Source of the DNA: Pilimelia terevasa | Lineage (GTDB): Bacteria > Actinomycetota > Actinomycetes > Mycobacteriales > Micromonosporaceae | DNA length: 64,000 bases | Direction: 5' to 3' | Assembly: GCF_014647915.1 (NCBI RefSeq) | Contig: NZ_BMQC01000001.1 | Location: 434,001 to 498,000 of the forward strand | Shown here: positions 49,891 to 58,503 of the stretch, one piece after another | How the letters are laid out: each line of letters starts with the position of its first letter | How positions within the stretch are numbered: position 1 is the first letter of the stretch | The notes under the pieces: model-generated | What the model was told of the DNA's origin: nothing | The model's input: only the letters and a program-made list of their open reading frames with translations | The model's database searches: none | Translations under genes and position numbers: made by a program

Positions 49891-51036
49891 GTGACCTCTG
49901 GCCCATCGCCCCGCGTACTCGTCGACGCCACCAGCGTCCCGGCCGACCGTGGTGGCGTCGGCAGGTACGTCGACGGGCTGCTCGGCGCCCTCGGCGCGGC
50001 GGGACCGGCCGCGCTGGCGCTGACGGTGGTGGCCCAGCGCACCGATGTGGAGCGGTACAGCCGGGTGGTGCCGGACGCGCGGGTGATCGGCGCGCCCGCG
50101 GCGGCCGCGCACCGGCCGGCGCGCCTGGCCTGGGAGCAGACCGGGCTGCCGCTGCTGGCCCAGCAGGTCGGGGCGCAGCTCCTGCACTCGCCGTTCTACA
50201 CGTGCCCGCTGCGGGTGGGCTGTCCGGTCACGGTCACCGTCCACGATGCGACTTTTTTCACGGAGCCCGAGCACTACGACAAGTCGCGGCGGGCGTTCTT
50301 CCGCAGTGCGACGAAGACCTCGCTGCGCCGGGCCGCGCGGGTGATCGTCCCGAGCAAGGCGACCCGGGACGAGCTGATCCGGCTGCTCGACGCCGACCCG
50401 ACGCGCATCGACGTGGCGTACCACGGGGTGGACCGGGCGGCGTTCCACCCGCCCTCGGACGCCGAGAAGGCGCGGGTGCGCGCGCGCCTGGGCCTCGGCG
50501 ACCAGGGGTACGTGGCGTTCCTCGGCGCCAAGGAGCCCCGCAAGAACGTGCCGAACCTGATCCGCGGCTGGGCCCGCGCGGTCACCGGCCGGATCGACCC
50601 GCCGGCGCTGGTCGTGGCGGGTGGCAGTGGCCACGACGACGAGATCGACCTGGCCGTCGCGGACGTCCCGGACCACCTGCGGGTGCTGCGGCCGGGCTAC
50701 CTGCGGTACGCCGACCTGCCGGGTTTCCTGGGCGGCGCGCTGGTGGCGGCGTACCCGTCGCACGGCGAGGGCTTCGGGCTGCCGGTGCTGGAGGCGATGG
50801 CCTGCCGGGCGCCGGTGCTGACCACGCCGCGGCTGTCGCTGCCGGAGGTCGGGGGCGAGGCGGTGGCCTACACGGGCGAGGAGCCGGCGCAGATCGCGGC
50901 GGACCTGGCGGCGCTGCTGGACGACGCGCCGCGGCGCGAGCGGCTGGCCGCCGCGGGCCTGTCGCGGGCGGCGGAATTCACCTGGGCGTCCAGTGCGGAC
51001 GTTCACCTGGCCTCGTGGCGGCGCGCAATCGGATAG
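49891..51036 (+). CDS. GT-B glycosyltransferase, family 4
   Basis: A 381-residue cytosolic retaining glycosyltransferase. Marks are the N-terminal DATSVPADRGGVGRYVDGLL acceptor side, VTVHDATFF, VPSKATRDELIRL, YHGVDRAAF, FLGAKEPRKNVPNLI and the donor-site motif HGEGFGLPVLEAMA. The likely donor is GDP-mannose, suggested by manC about 1.7 kb downstream; this is an inference. GTG 49891 has GCAGGAG seven bases upstream; the longer frame from 49768 lacks a site. The 236 bases before it show no gene. Confidence 0.88.
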   Translation: MTSGPSPRVLVDATSVPADRGGVGRYVDGLLGALGAAGPAALALTVVAQRTDVERYSRVVPDARVIGAPAAAAHRPARLAWEQTGLPLLAQQVGAQLLHSPFYTCPLRVGCPVTVTVHDATFFTEPEHYDKSRRAFFRSATKTSLRRAARVIVPSKATRDELIRLLDADPTRIDVAYHGVDRAAFHPPSDAEKARVRARLGLGDQGYVAFLGAKEPRKNVPNLIRGWARAVTGRIDPPALVVAGGSGHDDEIDLAVADVPDHLRVLRPGYLRYADLPGFLGGALVAAYPSHGEGFGLPVLEAMACRAPVLTTPRLSLPEVGGEAVAYTGEEPAQIAADLAALLDDAPRRERLAAAGLSRAAEFTWASSADVHLASWRRAIG

Positions 51037-51136
51037 TCACGCTGGGTGATTGCACTTGACCAGGGCCGTACAGGTGTGAAAGCAAGTGACGACGCATCTG
51101 CGTCCATCTTTGTCTTTACCGCCACAGGGGGACTCT

Positions 51137-52657
51137 GTGACACCGCTCATTCGGGGCCTGATCTATGCGTCGAGCGCCGTGCTCGCCGTGACGGCGACGT
51201 TCAGCGTCGCCCAGGCGGCCGCACCCGCCGATCCTGCGCTGCGCCTCGCCACCTTCGAGACGACGACCGAGGCCGAACTCGATCCCGAGACCAACCTCGC
51301 GTACGGCGACCTCGACATGTACCTGATCAACGGGGACAAGCCGCTGGAGCTGCACGTGCGGCGACCGGCCTACGACAAGCCCGTCGAGGTGCGGGTCATC
51401 CGGGACAAGGCCGACGGGACCAAGGACATGGTCCTGCCGCGCAACCTGGTCACCGACCTCAACCGCCTGCCCCACTTCTTCGACCTCGCCGTCAGCAACA
51501 GCAAGGGCGACGTCGTCGTCGAGCAGGAGCTGCCGCTGTGCCTCAACGGCGCCGACACCCGGATGGGGCCCGACGCCCCCGGCGCCAACCCGTACCCGGT
51601 GGCCTGCAAGGCCAACCCGTTCGGCCTGAGCAACCTGTGGGGGATGCCGCGCAAGTGGGGCCTGATGCCCTTCTTCGCCGAGGACAACAACGTGGCGCTG
51701 CCCCTGCGCCTGGGCCAGTACACGGCGCGGCTCTCCGTCGCCGAGAACTACCGCGAGATCTTCGGCATCCCGGCGGAGCACGCCGCCAAGACGATCAAGC
51801 TGCGGGTGGTCCGCCCGGCCAAGCCGGCCGACCCGGCCCTGTCCCCGCAGGAGCGGCGCAAGCTCGCGCTGGATGGGCCCCGGGGTGAGCAGCCCGGCCG
51901 CGTCCGGCGCCCGGTCGGCCCGGAGGGCGTGCCGGCCGGCGGCCTCCTGCCGGACCTGCGCGCGGTACCGGCCTGGGACATCTCCACCGACCACGGCACC
52001 ACCGCCGACGGCGTGCCGGACCGGGACCTGGTGAAGTTCGGCTCGACCGTGTGGGCCGACGGCGACGCCCCGCTGTACGTGCAGGGCTTCCGCAACACCA
52101 ACGAGCCGCTGATGGAGGCGTACCAGTACTTCTTCGACGCCGCCGGCAAGGAGACCGGGTACGTGCGCGTGGGCGGCATGGAGTGGGACCCGCGCCCGCT
52201 GCACCTGCACTGGCACTTCCAGGACTTCGCCGGGTACAAGCTGCTGAACCGGGACGGCTCGGTGGCGGTCAAGAGCGCCAAGGAGGCGTTCTGCATCGCC
52301 AACACCGACCAGGTCGACCTGCTCGGCGCGCACGCCGTCGCCCGCCCCGGCAACCTCGGGCTGCGGGTCAACGAGTGCGGCGGCGAGACGGAGATGGAGG
52401 TCAGCCAGCGGATGGACGTCGGCTGGGGCGACACCTACGGCCCCGAGCGGCCCGACCAGGAGTTCGACATCACCGACGTCGCCAACGGCACGTACCAGAT
52501 CCAGGTGACCGCGAACCCCAACGGCAGCCTGCACGAGAAGACCCAGGACAACAACACGTCCCTGCGCACCGTCGTCCTCGGCGGCCGCCCGGGCGCCCGG
52601 ACCGTCAGCGTGCCGCCCGTCGGCCAGGTCCAGGTCTCCAGCGAGACGCGCCGCTGA
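51137..52657 (+). CDS. Secreted lysyl-oxidase-like copper protein
   Basis: A 506-residue secreted protein of the lysyl oxidase family. The signal peptide (LIYASSAVLAVTATFSVAQA) is near residues 8-29. Residues 30-270 form an extra N-terminal beta-rich region. The catalytic domain carries the copper motif HLHWH (His356, His358, His360) in HLHWHFQDFAGYKLL, then KEAFCIAN, NECGGETEMEVSQ and GTYQIQVTANPNG. Family members oxidise primary amines using copper and a Lys-Tyr quinone; which Lys and Tyr would form it here I cannot assign. GTG 51137 has GGGGGA upstream. The target is unknown. Confidence 0.87.
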   Translation: MTPLIRGLIYASSAVLAVTATFSVAQAAAPADPALRLATFETTTEAELDPETNLAYGDLDMYLINGDKPLELHVRRPAYDKPVEVRVIRDKADGTKDMVLPRNLVTDLNRLPHFFDLAVSNSKGDVVVEQELPLCLNGADTRMGPDAPGANPYPVACKANPFGLSNLWGMPRKWGLMPFFAEDNNVALPLRLGQYTARLSVAENYREIFGIPAEHAAKTIKLRVVRPAKPADPALSPQERRKLALDGPRGEQPGRVRRPVGPEGVPAGGLLPDLRAVPAWDISTDHGTTADGVPDRDLVKFGSTVWADGDAPLYVQGFRNTNEPLMEAYQYFFDAAGKETGYVRVGGMEWDPRPLHLHWHFQDFAGYKLLNRDGSVAVKSAKEAFCIANTDQVDLLGAHAVARPGNLGLRVNECGGETEMEVSQRMDVGWGDTYGPERPDQEFDITDVANGTYQIQVTANPNGSLHEKTQDNNTSLRTVVLGGRPGARTVSVPPVGQVQVSSETRR

Positions 52658-52684
52658 GCGGGACGCCCCGCTGAGCTACGCCGA

Positions 52685-52726
52685 CACGTCGGCCCCGACC
52701 GCCCCCGGGCGGCCGGGGCCGACGTG
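52685..52726 (+). terminator. Long stem terminator after the lysyl-oxidase-like gene
   Basis: Two 20-base arms (52685-52704 and 52707-52726) pair with one mismatch around a two-base loop. The stem begins 27 bases after the stop, has no U-tract, and isolates manC from upstream transcription. Confidence 0.75.
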
Positions 52727-52765
52727 CATAATGCGGCATAGCGCGCACATGTAATCATGGGCGCC

Positions 52766-53842
52766 ATGCTGTACGCGGTCATCCCGGCCGGCGGCAGCGG
52801 CACGCGGCTGTGGCCGCTGTCCCGCGCCGGCCACCCCAAGTTCCTGCACCCGCTGACCGGGACGCCGGCCTCGCTGCTCCAGGCCACCGTCGACCGGCTC
52901 GCCCCGCTGGCCGGGGCCGACCGCACGTACGTCGTGACCGGCGCCGCGCATGCCGCCGCCGTGGCCCGCCAGCTCCCGGCGCTGCCCGAGGGCAACGTCG
53001 TCGTCGAGCCCTCGCCGCGCGACTCCTGCGCGGCGATCGGCCTGGCGGCCGCGCTGATCGCGCGCCGCGACCCGGACGCGGTGATGGGCGCCTTCGCCGC
53101 CGACCACCTGATCGCCGACCCGGCCGCGTTCCAGGCCGTGATCGGCCAGGCGGTCGAGGGCGCGCGCGCCGGCCACCTGATGACGGTCGGCATCACCCCC
53201 ACCCGCGCCGAGACCGGGTACGGCTACCTCCAGCTCGGCGCCGCGCAGGGTCCGGTGCGCCGGGTGGCGGAGTTCCGGGAGAAGCCCGACGCGGCGACCG
53301 CGCAGCGGTACGTGCGCTCGGGCGACTACCTCTGGAACGCCAGCATGTTCGTCTGGCAGGTGCGGACCTTCCTGGCCGAGCTGGCGCGGCAGTGCCCCGA
53401 CCTGCACGCCGGGCTGTCCCGGATCGCCGACGCGTGGGGCGGCCCGGAGCAGGACGCGGTCATGGGCGCCGTGTGGCCGACACTGCGCCGGATCTCCGTC
53501 GACTACGCGGTGATGGAGGGCGCCGCCGCGGCGGGCCTGGTCGCCACCGTGCCGGGGGACTTCGGCTGGAACGACGTCGGCGACTTCCACACCCTCGGCG
53601 ACGTGCTGCCCGCCGACGCCGCGGGCAACGTCGTGCTCGGCGACGGCCCGACGCTGCTGGAGGACTGCGCCGGCACGGTGGTCGTCGCCGGGTCGGGCCG
53701 CCTGGTCAGCGCCGTCGGCGTCCGCGACCTCGTGGTCGTGGAAACCGCCGACGCGGTCATGGTGTGCCCGCGGGACCGGGCCCAGGACGTCAAACGCCTG
53801 GTCACCGCGCTGGACGGCCCGGACACCCGCGCCCTGCTCTAG
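52766..53842 (+). CDS. manC: Mannose-1-phosphate guanylyltransferase ManC
   Basis: Makes GDP-mannose from mannose-1-phosphate and GTP. It has 358 residues: nucleotidyltransferase signature PAGGSGTRLWPLSR at the N-terminus, HPKFLHPL, VEPSPRDSCAAIGLAA, FAADHLI, GYGYLQLG, FREKPD (family FxEKP), GDYLWNASMF and GDFGWNDVGDF. It lacks the phosphomannose isomerase domain of bifunctional forms. ATG 52766 is preferred; TAATCAT ends seven bases before it and could be a leaderless -10 box. ATG 52757 is an alternative. GDP-mannose would feed the glycosyltransferases. Confidence 0.93.
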   Translation: MLYAVIPAGGSGTRLWPLSRAGHPKFLHPLTGTPASLLQATVDRLAPLAGADRTYVVTGAAHAAAVARQLPALPEGNVVVEPSPRDSCAAIGLAAALIARRDPDAVMGAFAADHLIADPAAFQAVIGQAVEGARAGHLMTVGITPTRAETGYGYLQLGAAQGPVRRVAEFREKPDAATAQRYVRSGDYLWNASMFVWQVRTFLAELARQCPDLHAGLSRIADAWGGPEQDAVMGAVWPTLRRISVDYAVMEGAAAAGLVATVPGDFGWNDVGDFHTLGDVLPADAAGNVVLGDGPTLLEDCAGTVVVAGSGRLVSAVGVRDLVVVETADAVMVCPRDRAQDVKRLVTALDGPDTRALL

Positions 53843-53895
53843 CGCGGGGCGCCGATCGCCGCGCCGGGGCGGCTGCGCCGCGGGCGCCGGCCGGG

Positions 53896-53901
53896 TACCG
53901 T
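53896..53901 (+). promoter_or_regulatory. -10 box TACCGT of a leaderless promoter
   Basis: TACCGT lies exactly six bases before ATG 53908, with no ribosome site between. It is the same arrangement as at kptA and five other genes. Confidence 0.55.
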
Positions 53902-53907
53902 GCGCTC

Positions 53908-55014
53908 ATGCGGACCGAGGTGGTGTTGACCGTCGGCGGCAACGAGGCCAGCGACCTGCTCCCGGTCCGGTCGCCCGCGGTGCTCGCCGCGCACGGCGCC
54001 CGGCGGGCATTCTGGACGGTGCTGGACGAGGGGCCCGTCGAGGAGTGCCTGGCCCTGCTGGTGGAGGGCGCCGACGGCCGGTGGGCCGGCCACCACCAGT
54101 GGGTCGACGCGGGCGCCGAGGAGGGCCGGACCGAGGACGGCGAGGCGCTGTCCCGGCACGACGGCTGGGTGTACGTCGTGGGGTCGCACTTCGGCTCCAA
54201 GCGCGGCCCGCTGCGCGCCAAGCGCGGCTTCGTCGCCCGGTTCCGGGAGGACGAGGCCGCCGACGGGGTGCCGCGGCTGCACGTGGTCCGCAACCGCTTC
54301 CGCCTGCACCGCACGATCAACGACGCGCTGCGCCGCAGCGGCCTGGCGCTGGCCACGCCGGGGGAGTGGGTCCGCGAGCGCTTCATCGTCGAGACGATCC
54401 GCCGCGGCCACGCGCGCGGCAAGCGGTGGGTGGCCCGGCTGGACCCGGCGGACCTGCCGGTCAATGTGGAGGCCGCGGCCTGGACCGCGCGCGGGACGCT
54501 GCTGCTCGGCCTGCGGTACCCGGTGGCCGCCGACGGCGCGCCGCTGCTGGTGGAGCTGGGCGGCGTGGCCGGGATGTTCGAGGCCGAGCAGACGTGGCCG
54601 CACGCGGTGGGCGTGTACGCCGTGACCGGGGTGACGCCGCCTGGCCAGCTCACCGGCTTCCGCGCGCTCGCCGACCGCCCCGACGGGGGGTTCGACGCGG
54701 TCGTCGGCTCGATCGACGCGCTCGGCAAGCAGTCGGCCCTGCTCGACGACCACCCCGAGGGCGGCGACGTGTACTGCCGGCACGTCCGCTTCCCGCTGCC
54801 CGACGCCTGTGCCGGCGCCGCGGTCCCGGGCCGGCTCGTCGCCGACCTGGCGCCCCTGCACCACGTCGAGGGGCTGGCCGAGGGCGACGGCCACCGCTAC
54901 TACGTGACCGACGAGGACCACCGGATCGCCCTGCTGGTCGACTGCGACGAGGCCGCGGAACCCGGCGGGACCCCGCAACCCGACGGGGCCACCGGCCTCG
55001 CGGCGGCTCCTTAG
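53908..55014 (+). CDS. Unknown 368-residue protein, possibly DUF3616-like
   Basis: A soluble protein with no signal peptide. Segments such as LHRTINDALRRSG, NVEAAAWTARGTLLLGLRYPV and LHHVEGLAEGDGHRYYVTDEDHRIALLVDCD suggest a beta-propeller-like fold with repeated 'LLLGLR'-type strands, resembling DUF3616 as I recall it. HDGWVYVVGSHFGSKRG is another strong block. Function is unknown. Its stop shares TTAG with the convergent FAD monooxygenase stop, so the two genes overlap by four bases. Confidence 0.7.
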   Translation: MRTEVVLTVGGNEASDLLPVRSPAVLAAHGARRAFWTVLDEGPVEECLALLVEGADGRWAGHHQWVDAGAEEGRTEDGEALSRHDGWVYVVGSHFGSKRGPLRAKRGFVARFREDEAADGVPRLHVVRNRFRLHRTINDALRRSGLALATPGEWVRERFIVETIRRGHARGKRWVARLDPADLPVNVEAAAWTARGTLLLGLRYPVAADGAPLLVELGGVAGMFEAEQTWPHAVGVYAVTGVTPPGQLTGFRALADRPDGGFDAVVGSIDALGKQSALLDDHPEGGDVYCRHVRFPLPDACAGAAVPGRLVADLAPLHHVEGLAEGDGHRYYVTDEDHRIALLVDCDEAAEPGGTPQPDGATGLAAAP

Positions 55015-56162
55015 GCGGTACGGCCGCCGGTGCCGTCGGGCAGCGACCAGTCGGCGAGGGCGGCCATCGGACGGGTCGCCACCGACTGGGGGGTCAGCCG
55101 GACGACCGCGTCGCGCAGGGCCGTGGCGAGCCGGCCGGTCACGTACGGCCCGAACCGGCCGGCCCGCACCGACGCCCGGGCCGCCGCCTGGCTGCGGGGC
55201 CGGCGGACCCGGTCGTAGACGTCGAGCGCGGTGTCGAGGTCGGGCTGCGTGCGGACCGCCCACACCAGCGTGGCCGCGTCCTCGATCGCCTGCGCGGCCC
55301 CCAGGCCCAGGAAGGGGACGGTCGCGTGGGCGGCGTCGCCGAGCAGGGCGACGCGGCCGTGCACGTAGGTGTCCAGCGGCGTGGCGAGGTGGTACAGGTC
55401 GAGGTGGATGACCTGTCCGGCCGGCGTCGACCGGATGGTGTCCAGGATCGGGGCGTGCCAGCCCCGGAACCGGTCCAGGACCGCGGCCTTCTCGTCGGCC
55501 GCGCGCTGGCCGGCCGGGGCGAGGGCGCCGGTGTACCAGTAGGTGCGCCCGTCGACCAGCGGCAGGATGCCGACCTCCCGGCCCTCGCCCCAGTACCCGC
55601 ACGGGCCGTGGGCGGGCGGCTGCGGCGCGACGCCGAGCCACGCGGTGGTGCCGCTGTACACCGGGCCGGGGTGGCCGGGGACCAGGTGGCCGCGCAGGCG
55701 GCTGCGGATGCCGTCGGCGGCGACCACCAGGTCGGCCGGCGGCAGGTCCAGGTCGGCGTCGACCCGGCCGTCGGGGGTGGCGCCGCGCACCTCGGCGCCG
55801 GTGTGGAAGCAGTCCGCGGGCAGGGCCGCGCGCAGCAGGTCGTGGAGCTGGGGCCGGTACACGACGAGGACGGGGCCGCCCATGGCCGCCTCCAGGCGGC
55901 GGCCGTCCCAGCGGGTCAGCCAGCGGCCGGCGGCGGTGCGCAGGCCGCCGTCGCGCTGCGGTTCGGCGATGGCGGCGACCGCGTCGCCGAGGCCGAGGGT
56001 CCCCAGCGCGCGCAGGGCGTTGGGCCACAGCCCGATGCCCGCCCCGATCGCGCGGATCTCCGGCGCGCGCTCCAGGACGGTGACCCGCCACCCGGCCCGG
56101 TGCAGTCCGACGGCGGCGCTGAGCCCGCCGATCCCGCCGCCGACGACGATCGCGTTGCGCAT
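55011..56162 (-). CDS. FAD-dependent aromatic-ring-type monooxygenase
   Basis: A 383-residue class A flavin monooxygenase (NAD(P)H, O2). FAD-binding marks are VVGGGIGGLSAAVGLHRAG at the N-terminus, the DG motif (LVVAADGIRSRLRG) and GDAAHATVPFLGLGAAQAIEDA. The substrate is unknown; relatives hydroxylate aromatic acids or antibiotics. ATG 56162 has GGAGGGAG upstream. The gene is divergent from a TetR gene with two palindromic operators between, so it is probably repressed by that regulator until an inducer, perhaps its own substrate, appears. Confidence 0.9.
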   Translation of the reverse strand: MRNAIVVGGGIGGLSAAVGLHRAGWRVTVLERAPEIRAIGAGIGLWPNALRALGTLGLGDAVAAIAEPQRDGGLRTAAGRWLTRWDGRRLEAAMGGPVLVVYRPQLHDLLRAALPADCFHTGAEVRGATPDGRVDADLDLPPADLVVAADGIRSRLRGHLVPGHPGPVYSGTTAWLGVAPQPPAHGPCGYWGEGREVGILPLVDGRTYWYTGALAPAGQRAADEKAAVLDRFRGWHAPILDTIRSTPAGQVIHLDLYHLATPLDTYVHGRVALLGDAAHATVPFLGLGAAQAIEDAATLVWAVRTQPDLDTALDVYDRVRRPRSQAAARASVRAGRFGPYVTGRLATALRDAVVRLTPQSVATRPMAALADWSLPDGTGGRTA

Positions 56163-56198
56163 GGCGTCTCCCTCCGCTGCCCTCTCCCGTAGCCAGGA

Positions 56199-56214
56199 CT
56201 CTACGCCTGTAGAG
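56199..56214. promoter_or_regulatory. TetR operator 1
   Basis: CTCTACGCCTGTAGAG has perfect six-base arms. On the minus strand it overlaps TAGAGT (56203-56198), a good -10 box for the monooxygenase gene. A second copy lies 23 bases away. Confidence 0.75.
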
Positions 56215-56221
56215 GGCGGCT

Positions 56222-56237
56222 CTCTACGTCTGTAGAG
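56222..56237. promoter_or_regulatory. TetR operator 2
   Basis: CTCTACGTCTGTAGAG differs from operator 1 in one central base. It covers the -35 position of the TetR gene's own promoter, which predicts autoregulation. Confidence 0.75.
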
Positions 56238-56245
56238 CCATCGCC

Positions 56246-56251
56246 TACGAT
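56246..56251 (+). promoter_or_regulatory. -10 box TACGAT of the leaderless tetR promoter
   Basis: TACGAT is followed by six bases and the GTG start of the regulator. This supports GTG 56258 as the start. Confidence 0.55.
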
Positions 56252-56257
56252 GTGTGA

Positions 56258-56863
56258 GTGGCATCACCGGACACCTCCCGCGCCGCCCGCCTGGGCGACG
56301 CCGCCATCGAGGTCATCGCGGCGCGGGGCCTGCGCGGGTTGACGCACCGCGCCGTCGACGCGGCGGCCGGCCTCCCGGCCGGGTCGACCTCGTACTACGC
56401 CCGCACCCGCCTGGCCCTGCTGGAGCTGGTGTGCGACCGCCTCGTCGCCCTGGACAGCGCCGAGGCCGGGCTCGCCGACGGCCGGCCGCTGCCCGCCGAC
56501 CTCGACGCGGTCGTCGCGCTCGGCGCGGGCTTCGCCCACCACGCGCTGCACGCCGGCCGGTCCCGGATGCTCGCCCGGTGGGAGCTGGCGATGGAGGCGA
56601 CCCGCAACCCGGCGCTGCGGGAGCGGTACAACGCGGCCGGCGCCCGGTTCCGCGCGCCGATCGCCGCGGTCCTCGCCGCGCTGGGCTCGCCCGCGCCGCG
56701 GCGGCACGGCGGCATCGTCCTGCACTGGATGGAGGGCGTCGTCTTCGACGCGATCGTCGGCGCGGGCAGCGCGGCGCCGCCGGACCTCCCGAAGCTGCGC
56801 GCCGGCTTCCGGGAGCTGCTGGTGTGCCTGCTGGGCGGTCCGGGCGCCCGCCGCCCCGACTGA
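56258..56863 (+). CDS. TetR/AcrR family repressor
   Basis: A 201-residue regulator. The helix-turn-helix covers about residues 10-52 (RLGDAAIEVIAARGLRGLTHRAVDAAAGLPAGSTSYYA region, with GLTHRAVDAAAGLPAGSTSY as the core). The C-terminal helical domain would bind the inducer. It should bind the twin CTCTAC-N4-GTAGAG operators, controlling itself and the divergent monooxygenase gene. No ribosome site precedes the GTG, in line with a leaderless transcript. Confidence 0.9.
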   Translation: MASPDTSRAARLGDAAIEVIAARGLRGLTHRAVDAAAGLPAGSTSYYARTRLALLELVCDRLVALDSAEAGLADGRPLPADLDAVVALGAGFAHHALHAGRSRMLARWELAMEATRNPALRERYNAAGARFRAPIAAVLAALGSPAPRRHGGIVLHWMEGVVFDAIVGAGSAAPPDLPKLRAGFRELLVCLLGGPGARRPD

Positions 56864-56909
56864 GCGGAACCGCCGTCGCCGTGCCGCGTCGCGGAGAAAC
56901 GGGCCTGCG

Positions 56910-56922
56910 GGTGTTAAACACC
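56910..56922. promoter_or_regulatory. Palindrome before the SGNH hydrolase gene
   Basis: GGTGTT-A-AACACC is a perfect palindrome in the 106-base gap, 48 bases before the hydrolase start. AT-rich sequence follows (GCTAATGG, GGTAATCC), so this gap probably holds a regulated promoter. Confidence 0.35.
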
Positions 56923-56969
56923 GCTAATGGGGTAATCCGGTCGAGTTACGGAGCGGGCCGGAGGTGGCG

Positions 56970-57695
56970 GTGGGCAGGCACTCAGCACGACGGCGGCGCG
57001 GCGCCGCCTGGCCGGCGGCGGCCCTGGCGGTGGCGGGGCTCGCCGCGCTCCTGCCCTGGCGCGCCGTCACCGCGCAGGACGTCCGGTCGGCCGCGGGCCC
57101 GCCGGTCCGCATCATGCCGATGGGCGACTCCATCACCTGGGGGACCGGCAGCCGCGACGGCGGCGGCTGGCGGGCGCCGCTGTACGCGCGGCTCACCGCC
57201 GCCGGCCACCGCGTCGACTTCGTCGGGCCGCTGCGGCACGGCGCCGGCCCCGACCCGGACCTGGCCGCCTACCCGGGCTGGCGGGTGGACCGGCTGCGCG
57301 AGCGGGTACCCACCCTGATGGCCGCGTACCGCCCCGACATCGTGCTGATCCACGTCGGGACGAACGACCTGCGCCGCGTCGACCGGCTCGACAGCGTCGC
57401 CGAGCGCCTCGCCGCGCTGCTCGGCGAGATCCGCGCCAACCGGCCGTCGACCGCCGTCGTCCTGGCCCGGCTGGCGCCCGCCGACGAGCCGGCCGTGCAG
57501 GAGCGGATCGGCTGGTACAACGACCGGGTCGTGCTCCTGGCCCGGCGGTACGGCGCCGCCGTCGCCGACATGACCGCGCTGGACCCCCGCCGCGACCTCG
57601 CCGACCCGCTGCACCCCAACGACCGCGGGTACGCCGAGATGGCCGCCCGGTGGGCGGCGGCGCTCGCCCCGGCCCTGCCGCCCCGGCGGGCGTAG
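56970..57695 (+). CDS. Secreted SGNH/GDSL-type hydrolase
   Basis: A 241-residue secreted esterase/lipase-like enzyme. A basic N-terminus and hydrophobic helix (AAWPAAALAVAGLAALLPW) act as a signal. Catalytic blocks are present: Ser in MPMGDSITWG (block I), Gly in the GPLRHGAGPD region, Asn in VGTNDL (block III) and the Asp-His pair in DPLHPND (block V). The substrate is unknown; acetylated wall or glycan esters are possible. GTG 56970 has GGAGG upstream; GTG 56964 is an alternative. Confidence 0.88.
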   Translation: MGRHSARRRRGAAWPAAALAVAGLAALLPWRAVTAQDVRSAAGPPVRIMPMGDSITWGTGSRDGGGWRAPLYARLTAAGHRVDFVGPLRHGAGPDPDLAAYPGWRVDRLRERVPTLMAAYRPDIVLIHVGTNDLRRVDRLDSVAERLAALLGEIRANRPSTAVVLARLAPADEPAVQERIGWYNDRVVLLARRYGAAVADMTALDPRRDLADPLHPNDRGYAEMAARWAAALAPALPPRRA

Positions 57696-57720
57696 CGGGC
57701 CGGCGCCGCGGTCGGCGCAC

Positions 57721-58503
57721 TCAGCCGCCGGGGGACTCCGGGCGGCCGGCGCGGCCGTCGCGGTGGCCGCGGGCGTACGCCTCGGCCACGCCCTCGGCGA
57801 ACATGTCCTCGCTGCGGGCGCGCAGCAGGGCGGCCACCCCGGGGCCGTCGGGTTCGTCGCCGGTCAGCGGGTAGCCGCGGACGACCGCCACCGGCACGCC
57901 CGCGCACTTGCCCTTGACCAGCTCGGCCGCGGCCGCCAGCTCGTCGGCGACGGCGATCTGCGTGACGGTGAGCGGGTTGCCGTAGGGGTCGGTCTCCCCG
58001 CGGTGGTCGCGCAGCGGCGGCAGGCCGGCGCAGCCCAGGGCGAGGTCGGTCTGGCCGATCCGCCAGGCCCGGCCCGCGGTGTCCGAGACGATCACCGCGA
58101 CGCGCCGGGCGTACCGGTCGCGCAGCGCCGCCCGCAGCGCGCGGGCGGAGGCGTCGGGGTCCCGCGGCAGCAGGGCCAGGCGCCCGGGCGGCACGTTGGA
58201 CGCGTCGATCCCGGCCCCGTTGAGGACGAAGCCGTGGCGGGTGCGGACGATCCGCGTGCCGCCGCGCACGGCCACCACGTCGGTGCTCTCGGCGCGCACG
58301 GCCGCGGCGCGGGCCCGGTCCCGGTCCGGCCCCGCGGCGGGTACCGCGACCAGCCGCCCCTCCGCCTTCGACACGATCTTGCTCGTGACCACCACGACGT
58401 CGCCGGCCGCCAGGTCGGGCGCCGCGCCGTGGACGAGCGCCGCCAGGTCGTCCCCGGCGCCGACCTCGCCGATGCCGGTGACCGGCAGGATCCGCAACGT
58501 CAT
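57721..58503 (-). CDS. cofE: Coenzyme F420-0:L-glutamate ligase, single-domain CofE
   Basis: Adds gamma-linked glutamates to F420-0 using GTP. The 260 residues match archaeal-type CofE: LRILPVTGIGEV, DVVVVTSKIVSKAEGR, RTRHGFVLNGAGIDASN, VIVSDTAGRAWRIGQTDLALG, GETDPYGNPLTVTQIAVADE and KGKCAGVPVAVVRGY. Many actinobacterial FbiB proteins (about 450 residues) carry a C-terminal nitroreductase-like domain that reduces dehydro-F420; it is absent here. ATG 58503 lies six bases after CATCAT, a weak leaderless -10 match. cofD is 1.8 kb upstream on the same strand. Confidence 0.92.
   Translation of the reverse strand: MTLRILPVTGIGEVGAGDDLAALVHGAAPDLAAGDVVVVTSKIVSKAEGRLVAVPAAGPDRDRARAAAVRAESTDVVAVRGGTRIVRTRHGFVLNGAGIDASNVPPGRLALLPRDPDASARALRAALRDRYARRVAVIVSDTAGRAWRIGQTDLALGCAGLPPLRDHRGETDPYGNPLTVTQIAVADELAAAAELVKGKCAGVPVAVVRGYPLTGDEPDGPGVAALLRARSEDMFAEGVAEAYARGHRDGRAGRPESPGG

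Noticed and set aside
56881-56969. Possible ydaO-type (cyclic di-AMP) riboswitch before the SGNH hydrolase
   Set aside because: The gap has some suggestive GGTAAT/GGAGCGGG pieces but is too short for the full fold, and I could not pair the stems.
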